Source: Nocardioides sp. AX2bis
GTDB taxonomy: Bacteria > Actinomycetota > Actinomycetes > Propionibacteriales > Nocardioidaceae
NCBI RefSeq assembly: GCF_902506435.1
Contig: NZ_LR733215.1
Span: forward strand, 1,283,509-1,347,508
Direction: 5' to 3'
Length of the DNA: 64,000 bases
The notes beneath the pieces are model-generated. The model was given only the letters and a program-made list of their open reading frames with translations. It was not told where the DNA came from and did not search any database. How positions within the stretch are numbered: position 1 is the stretch's first letter; every line of letters begins with the position of its first letter. The translations under genes and the position numbers were made by a program. Of the stretch, positions 29,828-39,953 are shown piece by piece.

Positions 29828-32800
29828 AGAAAGCCCTCGCCAGCAGGTCCTTCTGCTCGTCCTGGTGGCGCTTGGCGGTGCCGACCGACGGCGAGGAGGA
29901 GGCCACCCGGGTGACCGGCTCCACCTCCGCATCGACGTCGGGCCACACGTTGAGCTGGTAGTGCGGCCACGGGCCCATGTTCTGCGGCTCGTCCTGGACC
30001 CACCGCACCTTCTTCAGGTGCGGGTAGCGCGCGATCTCGTCCTTGATCGCGTCGACCGGGCGCGGGTAGAGCTGCTCGACACGGGCGATGGCGAAGCGCT
30101 CGCCGTCCTCGGCCTTGTCGCGGGCGACGTGGAGGTCCCAGGTGATGCGGCCCGAGCAGATCAGCAGCGTGTCCACCTTGTCCTGGTCGGCGTGGTCGTC
30201 GCCGATGAACGGGCGGAAGGTGCCCTCGGTGAACTCGTGCGGCTGCGAGGCCGCCTCCTTGCGCCGCAGCATCGACTTCGGCGTGAAGACGATCATCGGA
30301 CGGTGCCGCTCCCCGAGGGAGTGGCGACGCAGCAGGTGGAAGTACGACGCCGGCGTCGAGGGCTGCGCGACGACGAACGCCTCGTCGGCGGCCATCGTCA
30401 GGAACCGCTCGATCCGGGCCGAGGAGTGGTCGGGGCCCTGGCCCTCGTACCCGTGGGGGAGCAGCAGGACGACGCCCGACTGCTGGTTCCACTTGGTCTC
30501 GCCGGCGGAGATGAACTCGTCGATCACGGTCTGGGCGCCGTTGACGAAGTCGCCGAACTGCGCCTCCCAGAGCACGAGCGCCTCGGGACGGGCCACGGAG
30601 TAGCCGTACTCGAAGCCGAGGGCGGCGTACTCGGAGAGCAGCGAGTCGTAGACGAAGAACTTGCCCTGGTCCTCGGTCAGCGCCGACAGCGGGGTCCACT
30701 CGTCGGCGTTGCGCCGGTCGATCATGGTGGCGAACCGGCTCACGAAGGTGCCGCGGCGCGAGTCCTGCCCGGCCAGGCGCACCGGGCGGCCGTCCATCAG
30801 CAGGGACCCGAAGGCGAGGACCTCGCCGGAGCCCCAGTCGATCGGGCCGCTCGTGATCGCCTGCGCGCGACGCTGCAGCTGCGGCATCACCTTGGGGTGC
30901 ACCGTGAAGCCGGCGGGCGGGGACACGTAGGCGTCCGCGATCCGCTTCAGCGCCTCCATCGAGATCGCGGTACGCGTCTCGCCCGCGGGCTTGTCCGGGT
31001 AGTCCGGGACCGTGGTCCACTCGCTGGGCTGGTTGCTGGCGTCGCGGACCTCGGTGAACACCCGCTCCAGCTGTTGCTGGTAGTCGCGCAGGACCTGCTC
31101 GGCCTCCTCGACGGTGATGTCGCCGCGCCCGATCAGGGACTCGGTGTAGAGCTTGCGCACCGAACGCTTCTTCTCGATCAGGTCGTACATCAGCGGCTGG
31201 GTGTACGAGGGGTCGTCGCCCTCGTTGTGCCCGCGCCGGCGGTAGCAGACGAGGTCGATCACGACGTCCTTGTTGAACGCCTGGCGGTACTCGAAGGCCA
31301 GCTGGGACACGCGGATGCAGGCCTCGGGGTCGTCACCGTTGACGTGGAAGATCGGCGCCTGGACCATCCGGGCCACGTCGGTGCAGTACAGCGAGGAGCG
31401 CGACGAGCCGGGGGAGGTGGTGAAGCCGACCTGGTTGTTGACGACCAGGTGGATCGTCCCGCCGGTGCGGTAGCCGCGCAGCTGGGACAGGTTCAGCGTC
31501 TCCGCGACGACGCCCTGGCCGGCGAAGGCCGCGTCGCCGTGCACCAGCAGCGGCAGCACGGGGTAGTCCGCGCCGCGGTCGAGCACGTCCTGCTTGGCCC
31601 GCGCGATGCCCTCGAGCACGGGGTCGACGGCCTCGAGGTGCGAGGGGTTGGCCGCGACCGAGACCTTGACGTGGTCGCCCTTGTCGGACTCGAAGACCCC
31701 CTCGGCGCCGAGGTGGTACTTCACGTCGCCCGAGCCCTGCACGGTGCGCGGGTCGATGTTGCCCTCGAACTCGCGGAAGATCTGCGAGTACTTCTTGCCC
31801 ACGATGTTGGCGAGCACGTTGAGCCGGCCGCGGTGGGCCATCCCGATGGCGACCTCGTCGAGACCGGCGCCGGCGGCGGCCTCGCAGATCTCGTCGAGCA
31901 CCGGGACGGTGGTCTCCGCGCCCTCGAGGCTGAACCGCTTCTGGCCCACGAACTTGGTCTGGAGGAAGGTCTCGAACGCCTCGGCCTGGTTCAGCTTCAG
32001 CATGATCCGCAGCTGCTCCTCGCGCGGGGTCTTGCTGTGCGGGCGCTCGACGCGCTCCTGGATCCAGCGGCGCTGCTCGGGATCCATGATGTGCATGTAC
32101 TCGATGCCGGTGGTGCGGCAGTACGAGTCGCGCAGGATGCCCAGCACGCTGCGCAGCTTCATGAACGGCCGTGCGCTGCCGCCGAAGGCGCCGGTGGCGA
32201 ACTCCCGGTCGAGGTCCCACAGGGTCAGCCCGTGGGTCTCGATCTCGAGGTCGGGGTGCGTGCGCTGGCGGTACTCCAACGGGTCGGTGTCGGCCATCAT
32301 GTGGCCGCGCACGCGGTAGGCGTGGATCAGCTCGAGGATCCGGGCCTGCTTGGAGATCTCGTCGTCGTGCGACGTCGCGATGTCGTTGCTCCAGCGGATC
32401 GGCTCGTAGGGGATCCGCAGCGACCGGAAGATGTCGTCGTAGAACCCGTCCTCGCCCAGCATCAGCTGGTGCAGGCGGCGCAGGAACTCCCCGGACTGCG
32501 CGCCCTGGATGACGCGGTGGTCGTAGGTCGAGGTCAGCGTCATGACCTTGCTGATGCCGTTGCGGGCGATCGCGTCGGCCGACGCGCCCTGCCACTCGGC
32601 GGGGTAGTCCATCGCGCCGACGCCGAAGATCGCGGCCTGGCCCGGCATCAGGCGGGGGACCGGGTGGTTGGTGCCCAGGCCGCCGACGTTGGTCAGGCTG
32701 ACCGTCGTGCCCGAGTAGTCGTCCATCGTGAGCTTGTTGTCGCGCGCCTTGCGCACGATCTCCTCGTAGGCGGTCCAGAAGCCTGCGAAGTCCATCGTCT

Positions 32801-33542
32801 CGCCGTGCTTGATCGAGGGCACGACCAGCTGGCGGGTGCCGTCGGGCTTCTGCTGGTCGACCGCGAGGCCGAGGTTCACGTGCGGCGGGGTCACCAGGTT
32901 GGGCTTGCCGTCGACCTCGGCGTACGAGCTGTTCATCGAGGGCATCTCGCCCAGCGCCCGCACGATCGCGTAGCCGATGAGGTGGGTGAAGGACACCTTG
33001 CCGCCGCGGGCGCGGGCGAGGTGGTTGTTGATGACGGTGCGGTTGTCCCACAGCAGCTTGACCGGGACCGTGCGCACCGAGGTGGCGGTCGGCACGGTCA
33101 GCGAGGCGTCCATGTTCTTGACCGTCGCGGCCGGGATCCCGCGCAGCACCGTGTAGGTCGGCTCGGCCGGCTTCTCGGCCGGCTCGTCCTTCGCCGCGGG
33201 CTTGGCAGCGGGCTTGGCGGCGGGCTTGGCGGCGGGCTTGGCGGCGGGCTTCGCGGCGGGCGCCTTCTGCTCGGCCTTCGGCGCGGGCGCAGGCGCGGCC
33301 TTCGGCGCAGGCTTGGCGGCCGGGGCGGGCTTGGCGGCCGGTGCGGCCGCTCCGTTGCCGGCGCTGCCGTTCGACGTCGACGCGGCGGCGCCGGGTCCGT
33401 CGGAGAAGAACGAGCGCCACTCGTCGTCGAGGCTGGAGGGGTCCTTGTCGAACCGCTCCCTCATCTCCTCCACGAGCCACTCGTTGGCTCCGAAGTCGGA
33501 GGTGGACGGTTGGGGGGTTGAGCTGCCAGACGACTGCGGCAC
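29823..33542 (-). CDS. kgd: multifunctional 2-oxoglutarate decarboxylase/dehydrogenase (E2-E1 fusion)
   Basis: This TCA-cycle enzyme converts 2-oxoglutarate to succinyl-CoA or semialdehyde. The 1239-residue protein has a short N-terminal segment ([30 protein letters not shown]), a disordered Ala/Lys/Pro linker (about 45-125, with repeated AAKP), and an E2-like acyltransferase domain with the DHRVIQG active site (His 342). Then follows the full ThDP-dependent E1 part ([20 protein letters not shown] ... [25 protein letters not shown]). This fusion is the actinobacterial Kgd/OdhA design. GTG 33542 gives the usual N-terminus; upstream residues look non-coding. An FHA-type regulator (GarA/OdhI) is expected elsewhere. 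Confidence 0.95.
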   Translation of the reverse strand: MPQSSGSSTPQPSTSDFGANEWLVEEMRERFDKDPSSLDDEWRSFFSDGPGAAASTSNGSAGNGAAAPAAKPAPAAKPAPKAAPAPAPKAEQKAPAAKPAAKPAAKPAAKPAAKPAAKDEPAEKPAEPTYTVLRGIPAATVKNMDASLTVPTATSVRTVPVKLLWDNRTVINNHLARARGGKVSFTHLIGYAIVRALGEMPSMNSSYAEVDGKPNLVTPPHVNLGLAVDQQKPDGTRQLVVPSIKHGETMDFAGFWTAYEEIVRKARDNKLTMDDYSGTTVSLTNVGGLGTNHPVPRLMPGQAAIFGVGAMDYPAEWQGASADAIARNGISKVMTLTSTYDHRVIQGAQSGEFLRRLHQLMLGEDGFYDDIFRSLRIPYEPIRWSNDIATSHDDEISKQARILELIHAYRVRGHMMADTDPLEYRQRTHPDLEIETHGLTLWDLDREFATGAFGGSARPFMKLRSVLGILRDSYCRTTGIEYMHIMDPEQRRWIQERVERPHSKTPREEQLRIMLKLNQAEAFETFLQTKFVGQKRFSLEGAETTVPVLDEICEAAAGAGLDEVAIGMAHRGRLNVLANIVGKKYSQIFREFEGNIDPRTVQGSGDVKYHLGAEGVFESDKGDHVKVSVAANPSHLEAVDPVLEGIARAKQDVLDRGADYPVLPLLVHGDAAFAGQGVVAETLNLSQLRGYRTGGTIHLVVNNQVGFTTSPGSSRSSLYCTDVARMVQAPIFHVNGDDPEACIRVSQLAFEYRQAFNKDVVIDLVCYRRRGHNEGDDPSYTQPLMYDLIEKKRSVRKLYTESLIGRGDITVEEAEQVLRDYQQQLERVFTEVRDASNQPSEWTTVPDYPDKPAGETRTAISMEALKRIADAYVSPPAGFTVHPKVMPQLQRRAQAITSGPIDWGSGEVLAFGSLLMDGRPVRLAGQDSRRGTFVSRFATMIDRRNADEWTPLSALTEDQGKFFVYDSLLSEYAALGFEYGYSVARPEALVLWEAQFGDFVNGAQTVIDEFISAGETKWNQQSGVVLLLPHGYEGQGPDHSSARIERFLTMAADEAFVVAQPSTPASYFHLLRRHSLGERHRPMIVFTPKSMLRRKEAASQPHEFTEGTFRPFIGDDHADQDKVDTLLICSGRITWDLHVARDKAEDGERFAIARVEQLYPRPVDAIKDEIARYPHLKKVRWVQDEPQNMGPWPHYQLNVWPDVDAEVEPVTRVASSSPSVGTAKRHQDEQKDLLARAFS

Positions 33543-33688
33543 GACTTGCTTCGCCTCTTCCAGTGAGCGCGCGGTGTGATGATCGCGACCCAGGCTAGTC
33601 CCCCCGCTGTCCAAATGCGCGGGGGCGGCTGTGGCGTCGGGCACCCTGGACCCCGAATGTCCGAGCACTTCCCCCACGAGGACACGAG

Positions 33689-34321
33689 ATGCTCCTGAGA
33701 TCCCCCCGACCAGGCCGTTCCGACGGCGTGTCGACCGCCCGGCGCGCCGCGGTCCCGCTCCTCGCCCTCGTCGGCGTGGCGGCGCTGTCGAGCTGCAGCG
33801 CCGGCGAGCCGTCCGAGCCCGAGGAACCGGCGCCGTCCGGGTCGGCGGCACCGACCGACGCGCGCGCCACGGTCTCGGCCGGCCGGGTCACCGGCACGCT
33901 CGACCGGGCGCGTCGCGATGACGCCGCCGACGCTGTCGGGACGGTCACCGAGCGGTGGTTCACGGCGGCGTACCTCGGCCAGGACGGGCCACCGTCCCGC
34001 GTCGCGGACGCCTTCCCCGGCTTCACCGCTGGAGCGGCCGCCCAGGCACGGGACGACCGAGGGCTGACGACCAACACCGGCCTGGCCGCGGGCGTCGACG
34101 ACGTGGTCGCGCGGCGCGCGGACGTGGCCGTGGACCTGCTCGCCACCGGTGGTCGGGCCCGGGCGGCGACGGCTCGGTTCACGCTGGTGATGGAGCTCAC
34201 CGGGGACGGCGCGCGGGTCGAGCGCGTCGCAGGCCGGCTCTACCTGACGCCGGACCCGGCGCGCGGCGGACCCGGCTGGCAGGTCGTCGGGTACGACGTG
34301 GAGCGGGGGAGGCAGCGATGA
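33689..34321 (+). CDS. putative lipoprotein
   Basis: The 210-residue protein has a signal sequence ([19 protein letters not shown]) ending in a lipobox, L-S-S-C. The Cys is the likely lipidated residue. A Pro/Glu-rich linker leads to a domain resembling secreted NTF2-like or Mce-associated proteins ([16 protein letters not shown] ... [11 protein letters not shown]). The start could also be a later GTG or ATG nearer the Arg pair. It overlaps the LCP gene by ATGA, suggesting joint action at the cell surface. Confidence 0.75.
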   Translation: MLLRSPRPGRSDGVSTARRAAVPLLALVGVAALSSCSAGEPSEPEEPAPSGSAAPTDARATVSAGRVTGTLDRARRDDAADAVGTVTERWFTAAYLGQDGPPSRVADAFPGFTAGAAAQARDDRGLTTNTGLAAGVDDVVARRADVAVDLLATGGRARAATARFTLVMELTGDGARVERVAGRLYLTPDPARGGPGWQVVGYDVERGRQR

Positions 34322-35355
34322 GGGCGGCAGGAGTGTGCCGGGCCGTGCTCGATCGGGTCCGGCGGCGGACCGGGTGGGCGTTTCCAGGACTTGGCGCGGC
34401 TTGCAAGGCGCGCCAAGCCGGGGGATCCCCGCTCGGGCGGGGGTTCCCGGGACGGGCGGGGCGGATGTGGCGGGCGGCGGTGCTCGCGGCGGTGCTGGCG
34501 GTGGCGGCGCTGGTCGTCCCGGCGTCCACGGTCGCCCGTACCGAGGCAGCGCTGGTCAAGGTCCGCTCGGCCGAGGGCCTGGCGCTCCAGGACGACGTGG
34601 TCTGGATCCTCGCGGTCGGCTCGGACGCGAGGCCGGGGGAGGACATGCTGCGCACCCGCGGCGACGCGTTGCAGCTGGTCGGTCTGCGCCCCTCCACCGG
34701 GGCGGCCACCGCGATCGGCATCCCGCGCGACTCCTACGTCCCGATCCCGGGGTACGGGTCCGACCGCGTCAACGCGGCGTTGACCTACGGCGGCCCCCAG
34801 CTGCTCGGGGAGACCGTGGGGGCCCTGGTCGGGATCCAGCCCGACTACGTGATGGTCACCCGGTTCCCGTTCTTCGAGGACATGGTCGACGACATCGGCG
34901 GGATCACCGTGACCAACCCGCGGCCCTTCGCCGACCCGTACCTCAAGGACGACGGGTTCGCCGAGGGTCGGATCCGGCTCGGCGGGTACGACGCGATGGC
35001 CTTCTCCCGGATCCGCAAGGAGCTCGCCGGCGGCGACTTCGACCGCTCGGCCAACCAGCAGCGTGTGCTCCGCGGGATCGCCGCGCAGGTGCGTGCCCGC
35101 GCGGACGAGCCCGGGTTCGTCGAGCGGGGCGTGCTGAGCGTGATGGAGCACCTCGACACCGGTGGTCTCCCGCCCTCCGAGCTGTTCACGCTGGCCCGGG
35201 CGGTCGCCTCGGTCCGGCAGGACCGGGTCACCACGTGCGTGGTCGGCGGCACCATCGGCAACGCCGGGGCGGCCAGCGTGGTGTTCCCCGACGTCGCGCA
35301 GGCCCGGCGCCTCGGCGACGACGCCCGCGAGGACGCCCGGCTCACCGGCTGCTGA
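34318..35355 (+). CDS. LytR-CpsA-Psr (LCP) family protein
   Basis: LCP proteins transfer polyprenyl-linked glycopolymers onto peptidoglycan. The 345-residue protein has one membrane anchor (about 48-70), then an extracellular LCP domain with WILAVGSDARPGEDMLRTRGDALQLV, the Arg-rich active-site motif IGIPRDSYVPIPGYGSDRVNAAL, and MAFSRIRKE. The ATG at 34318 has a GGGGAGG site and overlaps the lipoprotein stop. The first 47 residues are Arg/Gly-rich and coincide with two hairpins (34390-34431), so ATG 34465 (296 residues) is a possible alternative start. Confidence 0.87.
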   Translation: MRAAGVCRAVLDRVRRRTGWAFPGLGAACKARQAGGSPLGRGFPGRAGRMWRAAVLAAVLAVAALVVPASTVARTEAALVKVRSAEGLALQDDVVWILAVGSDARPGEDMLRTRGDALQLVGLRPSTGAATAIGIPRDSYVPIPGYGSDRVNAALTYGGPQLLGETVGALVGIQPDYVMVTRFPFFEDMVDDIGGITVTNPRPFADPYLKDDGFAEGRIRLGGYDAMAFSRIRKELAGGDFDRSANQQRVLRGIAAQVRARADEPGFVERGVLSVMEHLDTGGLPPSELFTLARAVASVRQDRVTTCVVGGTIGNAGAASVVFPDVAQARRLGDDAREDARLTGC

Positions 35356-35425
35356 GCCGGAGGTCACACCCGCGCCCACCCCAGGGATGGTGCGCGAGAC
35401 CCTCGACCGCCGCCACTGTCGAGGG

Positions 35426-35956
35426 ATGAGCAACGACAAGTCAGCAGAGGCACGTCAGGGCCTGATCGGCGGCCTCACCGGCAAGGCCAAGGAGGTCGCC
35501 GGCGCCGTCACCGGCAAGGACGACCTCGTCGAGGAGGGTCAGCTCCAGCAGGCCGAGGCCCAGCGTCGCAAGCAGGCCGTCGCCGACGAGGCCGTGGCCG
35601 ACGCGAAGCGCCACGAGGCCACGCAGGACATGCGCGAGGCCAGTCGCGAGACCGCCGAGGAGCAGGGCGAGGCCCGGGCCCGGGCGGAGCGCGAGAAGTC
35701 CGCCGCCGAGCAGCAGTCGACCCAGGAGAAGTCCGCCGCCGAGCGCGAGGCCGCCCAGCGCGAGGCGCAGGGGCGCGAGGCCGCCGAGCGGCGCGCCGAG
35801 CAGGTCGCCGAGACCCGGCTGCGCGAGGCCGAGGCCACCGAGGCGCAGGCCGGCACCACCGAGGACCAGGCCGCCCAGGAGCGGGCGCGGCTCGACCGCG
35901 AGGCCGCCGACGCCGAGAAGCAGGCCGCGCAGCTGCGCAGCCAGACCGAGAAGTGA
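35426..35956 (+). CDS. CsbD-like stress protein with coiled-coil tail
   Basis: The 176-residue protein starts with a CsbD-like segment (RQGLIGGLTGKAKEVAGAVTGKDDLVEEGQLQQAEAQ), a motif of sigma-B-type general-stress proteins. It then continues as a long Ala/Glu/Arg/Gln-rich helix (about 45-176) with no aromatic residues, likely a coiled coil or disordered chain. There is no signal peptide. The GTGA at its stop couples it to the next gene. Family function is unknown. Confidence 0.75.
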   Translation: MSNDKSAEARQGLIGGLTGKAKEVAGAVTGKDDLVEEGQLQQAEAQRRKQAVADEAVADAKRHEATQDMREASRETAEEQGEARARAEREKSAAEQQSTQEKSAAEREAAQREAQGREAAERRAEQVAETRLREAEATEAQAGTTEDQAAQERARLDREAADAEKQAAQLRSQTEK

Positions 35957-35964
35957 GGACCACC

Positions 35965-36612
35965 ATGCTGAGGAAGATCGTCGCCCTGCCCTACGAGATC
36001 GCCCGCCTGCCGCTGGCCGCCGTCGACCACCGCCTCGCGGCGCGCCTCGACGAGACGTCCGCCCCGCGCGTGGCGCTCGACCGCACCCTCGGCTCGGCCG
36101 ACAAGGTCGCCGGCACCGTCCTGCGCAACCGCAGCATCGTCGAGCGCGGCACCGAGCGCCTCGAGCGCGGCGAGAAGCTGGCCACCGCCGCCCGTCTCGA
36201 GGCCGAGGCCGAGACCAAGCGCGAGCAGGCCCGCGAGAAGGCCGCCGCCGGTCGCAAGAAGGCCGCCGCACAGCGCAAGGCCGCCCAGGACAAGGCGGCC
36301 TCCGGTCTGCAGGAGGCCGACGTCGCCGAGGCCAAGGGCAAGCTGGCGGCCCGCCAGGACGCCGAGAAGAAGGCGGCTGCGAAGAAGGCCGCCGCCGACA
36401 AGCGGGCTGCGACCAAGGCGAAGGCGGCCGAGGACCAGCGCAAGCAGGCCGCCGCCCAGGCCGAGGAGAAGAAGAAGGCCGCCCAGCGCGAGGCGAAGGC
36501 CGAGATCGACGACGCCACCGCGTCCAAGAAGGCCGCCGACGAGGCCCGCGCCGACGCCGCGCGCCTCAACGACCTCACCGAGGCCAAGAAGGACCAGCGC
36601 AAGACCGACTGA
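35965..36612 (+). CDS. Ala/Lys-rich coiled-coil protein
   Basis: The 215-residue protein has a short conserved-looking head (MLRKIVALPYEIARLPLAAVDHRLAARL and DRTLGSADKVAGTVLRNRSI), followed by about 150 residues of Ala, Lys, Glu, Gln and Arg repeats that would form one long helix. GAGGACC precedes ATG 35965; GTG 35953, overlapping the previous stop, is also possible. Histone-H1-like or IF2-like hits to its tail would reflect composition only. It probably works with the CsbD-like protein before it. Confidence 0.7.
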   Translation: MLRKIVALPYEIARLPLAAVDHRLAARLDETSAPRVALDRTLGSADKVAGTVLRNRSIVERGTERLERGEKLATAARLEAEAETKREQAREKAAAGRKKAAAQRKAAQDKAASGLQEADVAEAKGKLAARQDAEKKAAAKKAAADKRAATKAKAAEDQRKQAAAQAEEKKKAAQREAKAEIDDATASKKAADEARADAARLNDLTEAKKDQRKTD

Positions 36613-36636
36613 CCACGCGGGTCCCGCGAGCCGTAC

Positions 36637-36696
36637 GGCCCGGGACGTCATGCGGAACGGGGACACGTGTCCTCGGGACGGATGACGTCCCGGGCC
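36637..36696. repeat. nested palindrome with ATGACGTCCCGGGC end
   Basis: A perfect 15-bp inverted repeat (36637-36651 and 36682-36696) encloses a second palindrome, GGACACGTGTCC (36661-36672). It lies between the coiled-coil gene and the tRNA on the opposite strand, so it may terminate both. Its right arm repeats the 14-mer found at 28873-28886. Confidence 0.75.
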
Positions 36697-36718
36697 TTCG
36701 TGCGTCGTGCCGAGTGAG

Positions 36719-36793
36719 TGGTACCCCCGGTAGGATTCGAACCTACGCTTCCGCCTCCGGAGGGCGGCGCTCTATCCCCTGAGCTACGGGGGC
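36719..36793 (-). tRNA. tRNA-Arg (anticodon CCG)
   Basis: The full cloverleaf can be folded by eye: acceptor GCCCCCG (36793-36787) with CGGGGGT, D arm GCTC-AGGGGATA-GAGC, and anticodon stem CCGCC/GGCGG around the loop CTCCGGA with anticodon CCG. The T arm is GTAGG-TTCGAAT-CCTAC. CCA is encoded (36721-36719). It reads Arg codons CGG, common in this genome. It lies 90 bases before argS on the opposite strand; a tRNA-Arg also precedes argS in mycobacteria. Confidence 0.97.
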
Positions 36794-36882
36794 TCCGTGG
36801 GGCGAGTCGAACCCTACAGGCGCCCGCCGGGCGGGGTGAAACCGGTTCGGGGTCCGCGGGCCGGCGCCGATAGGCTGCCCGG

Positions 36883-38550
36883 GTGAACCCCGAGCAGCTC
36901 TCCACCGCGATCGTCACCGCCCTGACCTCGCTCGTCGACGCAGGGACCCTCTCCCTGCCCGACGGCGTCCCGAGCACGGTGACCGTGGAGCGACCGCGTC
37001 AGAAGGGTCACGGCGACTACGCCACCAACGTGGCGATGCAGCTGGGCAAGAAGGCCGGCATGGCGCCGCGCGACCTCGCCACGATGCTGGCCGCCGAGCT
37101 CGAGCGCGCCGACGGCGTCGCCGAGGTCGAGGTCGCCGGGCCGGGCTTCCTCAACATCTCCGTCGAGGCCGGCGCCCAGGGCGCGGTGGCCGCCCAGATC
37201 GTGGCGGCCGGCGCGGCGTACGGCTCGTCGCAGACGCTGGCCGGCGAGCGGGTGGACGTCGAGTTCATCTCCGCCAACCCGACCGGGCCGCTCCACCTCG
37301 GCCACACCCGCTGGGCGGTCGTCGGTGACGCGATCTCGCGGGTGCTCGAGGCGGCCGGCGCCTCGGTGACCCGGGAGTTCTACATCAACGACCGCGGCAA
37401 CCAGATGAACCTGTTCGGCGCCTCCGTCGAGGCCGCCGCCCTGGGCGTGCCCGTGCCCGAGGACGGCTACCACGGCGGCTACGTCGCCGACGTCGCGGCG
37501 CAGGTCGTCGCCGAGCAGCCCGGCCTGCTGGAGCTCGAGGGCCCCGAGCGCACCGTCGCGTTCCGCGAGGCGGGGTACGCCGTGCAGCTGCGCGACCAGC
37601 AGGAGCAGCTCGACCGCTTCCAGACCCACTTCGACGTGTGGTTCTCCGAGCGCAGCCTGCACGAGTCCGACGACGTGGCCACCGGCCTGGAGAAGCTGCG
37701 GGCGCAGGGCCACCTGTTCGACGAGGGGGGTGCGCTGTGGATGCGCACCACGGACTTCGACGACGACAAGGACCGGGTCCTCATCAAGTCGGACGGCGAC
37801 CTGACCTACTTCGCCAGCGACACCGCCTACTACGTCAACAAGCGCGAGCGCGGCTTCGACCGCTGCATCTACCTGCTCGGCGCCGACCACCACGGCTACG
37901 TCAACCGGCTCCGGGCGATGGCGGCCTGCGCCGGCGACGACCCGGACCGCAACATCGAGGTCCTGATCGGCCAGATGGTCAAGATCATGAAGGACGGCGA
38001 GGAGCTCAAGCTCTCCAAGCGTGCCGGCACCCTGGTGACGCTCGAGGAGCTCGTCGACCTGATCGGTGTCGACGCCCTGCGCTACACGCTCGCGCGCTAC
38101 CCCGCGGACTCCCCGCTGACGCTCGACGCGGCCGAGATGACCAAGCAGTCCAGCGACAACCCGGTCTTCTACGTCCAGTACGCCCACGCCCGCGTCGCCT
38201 CGATCCTGCGCAACGGCGCCGACCTCGGCGTGCACCCGGCGACGGAGGGGGACTTCGACCCCGCGCTGCTGAGCCACGAGAAGGAGGGCGAGCTGCTCCG
38301 CGCGCTCGCCGAGCTCCCGCGCGTCGTCGCCAGCGCCGCCGAGCTGCGCGAGCCGCACCGGGTCGCGCGCTACCTGGAGGACCTCGCCGGGTCCTACCAC
38401 CGCTTCTACGACAGCTGCCGCGTGCTGCCGATGGGCGACGAGGAGCCCGGTGACCTGCACCGTGCCCGGCTGCTGCTGGTCGCGGCCACCCGGACGGTCC
38501 TGGCCAACGGCCTGGCCCTGCTCGGCGTCTCCGCCCCGGAGCGGATGTGA
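36883..38550 (+). CDS. argS: arginyl-tRNA synthetase
   Basis: This 555-residue class I synthetase charges tRNA-Arg. It has the Arg-specific N-terminal Add1 domain (KGHGDYATNVAMQLGK), the HIGH equivalent HLGH (138-141) in ISANPTGPLHLGHTRWAV, the YINDRGNQM segment, a KMSKS-like KLSK (376-379), and the C-terminal DALR anticodon domain. It starts with GTG 36883. Its stop overlaps the lysA start (GTGA), heading the argS-lysA-hom-thrC-thrB run. Confidence 0.97.
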   Translation: MNPEQLSTAIVTALTSLVDAGTLSLPDGVPSTVTVERPRQKGHGDYATNVAMQLGKKAGMAPRDLATMLAAELERADGVAEVEVAGPGFLNISVEAGAQGAVAAQIVAAGAAYGSSQTLAGERVDVEFISANPTGPLHLGHTRWAVVGDAISRVLEAAGASVTREFYINDRGNQMNLFGASVEAAALGVPVPEDGYHGGYVADVAAQVVAEQPGLLELEGPERTVAFREAGYAVQLRDQQEQLDRFQTHFDVWFSERSLHESDDVATGLEKLRAQGHLFDEGGALWMRTTDFDDDKDRVLIKSDGDLTYFASDTAYYVNKRERGFDRCIYLLGADHHGYVNRLRAMAACAGDDPDRNIEVLIGQMVKIMKDGEELKLSKRAGTLVTLEELVDLIGVDALRYTLARYPADSPLTLDAAEMTKQSSDNPVFYVQYAHARVASILRNGADLGVHPATEGDFDPALLSHEKEGELLRALAELPRVVASAAELREPHRVARYLEDLAGSYHRFYDSCRVLPMGDEEPGDLHRARLLLVAATRTVLANGLALLGVSAPERM

Positions 38551-39953
38551 CCACCACCCACGAGGCCGGCTGGGCGCACGCCTCCGGCGCCCTGCGCGGC
38601 CCCTCCTGGCTGCGCCAGCCCACCGACCCCAACGAGCTGGTGCCGCAGCTGTGGTCCCGCACCGCCCACAAGCGCGGCGACGACCTCGTCGTCGGCGGGG
38701 TCGCCCTGGCCGACCTGGCCGCCGAGCACATGACGCCGGCCTACGTCCTGGACGAGGAGGACTTCCGGGCCCGCGCGGTCGCCTTCCGCGACGCCTTCGA
38801 GGGCTGGCAGGTCTACTACGCCGCCAAGGCGTTCGTCTGCACCGGCGTGGCCCGCTGGATCGCCGAGGACGGCCTCTACCTCGACGCCTGCTCGCCCGGC
38901 GAGCTGACGGTCGCGCTGCGCGGTGGCGTCGACCCGGCGCGCATCGAGTACCACGGCAACAACAAGTCCGTGCCCGAGCTGCGCCGCGTCGTGGCCGCCG
39001 GCGTCGGGAAGGTCGTCGTCGACTCGATGACCGAGATCGAGCGCCTCGCCGACGTCGCCCGCGACCTGGACGTCGTCCAGCCGGTCCTGGTGCGCGTCAC
39101 CGCCGGCGTCGAGGCGCACACCCACGAGTACATCGCCACCGCGCACGAGGACCAGAAGTTCGGGCTCTCCATCACCTCCGGCGACGCCCTCGAGGCCGTG
39201 CGCCGGGTGCTGGCCGCCCCCGGCCTCGAGCTGCGCGGGCTGCACTCCCACATCGGCAGCCAGATCTTCGACGCCTCCGGCTTCGAGGTGGCCGCGCGCC
39301 GGGTGCTGGCGCTGCACGCCCGGATCGCCACCGAGCTCGGGGTCGAGCTGCCCGAGATGGACCTCGGCGGCGGGTTCGGGATCGCGTACACGACGCAGGA
39401 CGACCCCGCCGAGCCGGCCGACCTGGCCGCCGCGATGCGGGCCATCGTCGAGCACGAGTGCCGCGCACTGGGCGTGGCCGTGCCCCAGCTGTCGATCGAG
39501 CCGGGCCGCGCCATCGCCGGACCGTCGGTCTGCACGGTCTACACCGTCGGCACCGTCAAGCCGGTCCGCCTCGACGGCGGCGCGGTGCGCACCTACGTCT
39601 CGGTGGACGGCGGGATGAGCGACAACATCCGCACCGCGCTCTACGACGCCGACTACTCCTGCACGATGGCCGACCGCCGGTCCGAGGCGGAGCCGGTGCT
39701 GGCCCGGGTCGTGGGCAAGCACTGCGAGGCCGGCGACATCGTGGTGAAGGACGAGTTCCTGCCCGGCGACGTGCGCCCCGGCGACCTGCTCGCGGTGCCC
39801 GGCACCGGGGCGTACTGCCGCTCGATGGCCTCCAACTACAACCACGCGCTGCGCCCCCCGGTGATCGCGGTGCGGGACGGGGTCGCGCGGGTGCTCGTGC
39901 GGCGGGAGACTGAGGACGACCTGTTGGCGACCGACGTGGGTGATCAGGAGTGA
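38547..39953 (+). CDS. lysA: diaminopimelate decarboxylase
   Basis: This 468-residue enzyme performs the last step of lysine synthesis, meso-diaminopimelate to lysine. It is a fold-III PLP enzyme with the cofactor lysine K94 in VYYAAKAFVC, GLHSHIGSQIFD, LDLGGGFGIAYT-like MDLGGGFGIAYT, EPGRAIAGP, and CSPGELTVAL. The N-terminal extension of about 35 residues (HASGALRGPSWLRQP) is typical of actinobacterial LysA. It is coupled to argS upstream and hom downstream by four-base overlaps. Confidence 0.97.
   Translation: MTTTHEAGWAHASGALRGPSWLRQPTDPNELVPQLWSRTAHKRGDDLVVGGVALADLAAEHMTPAYVLDEEDFRARAVAFRDAFEGWQVYYAAKAFVCTGVARWIAEDGLYLDACSPGELTVALRGGVDPARIEYHGNNKSVPELRRVVAAGVGKVVVDSMTEIERLADVARDLDVVQPVLVRVTAGVEAHTHEYIATAHEDQKFGLSITSGDALEAVRRVLAAPGLELRGLHSHIGSQIFDASGFEVAARRVLALHARIATELGVELPEMDLGGGFGIAYTTQDDPAEPADLAAAMRAIVEHECRALGVAVPQLSIEPGRAIAGPSVCTVYTVGTVKPVRLDGGAVRTYVSVDGGMSDNIRTALYDADYSCTMADRRSEAEPVLARVVGKHCEAGDIVVKDEFLPGDVRPGDLLAVPGTGAYCRSMASNYNHALRPPVIAVRDGVARVLVRRETEDDLLATDVGDQE

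Noticed and set aside
33190..33350. Short repeats that might suggest a CRISPR or minisatellite
   Set aside because: They encode the Ala/Lys/Pro linker of Kgd in frame; there are no spacers of CRISPR size.
29865..33521. A 1218-codon open frame on the plus strand
   Set aside because: It is antisense to kgd, has His/Arg/Gly-rich composition and no recognisable domain.
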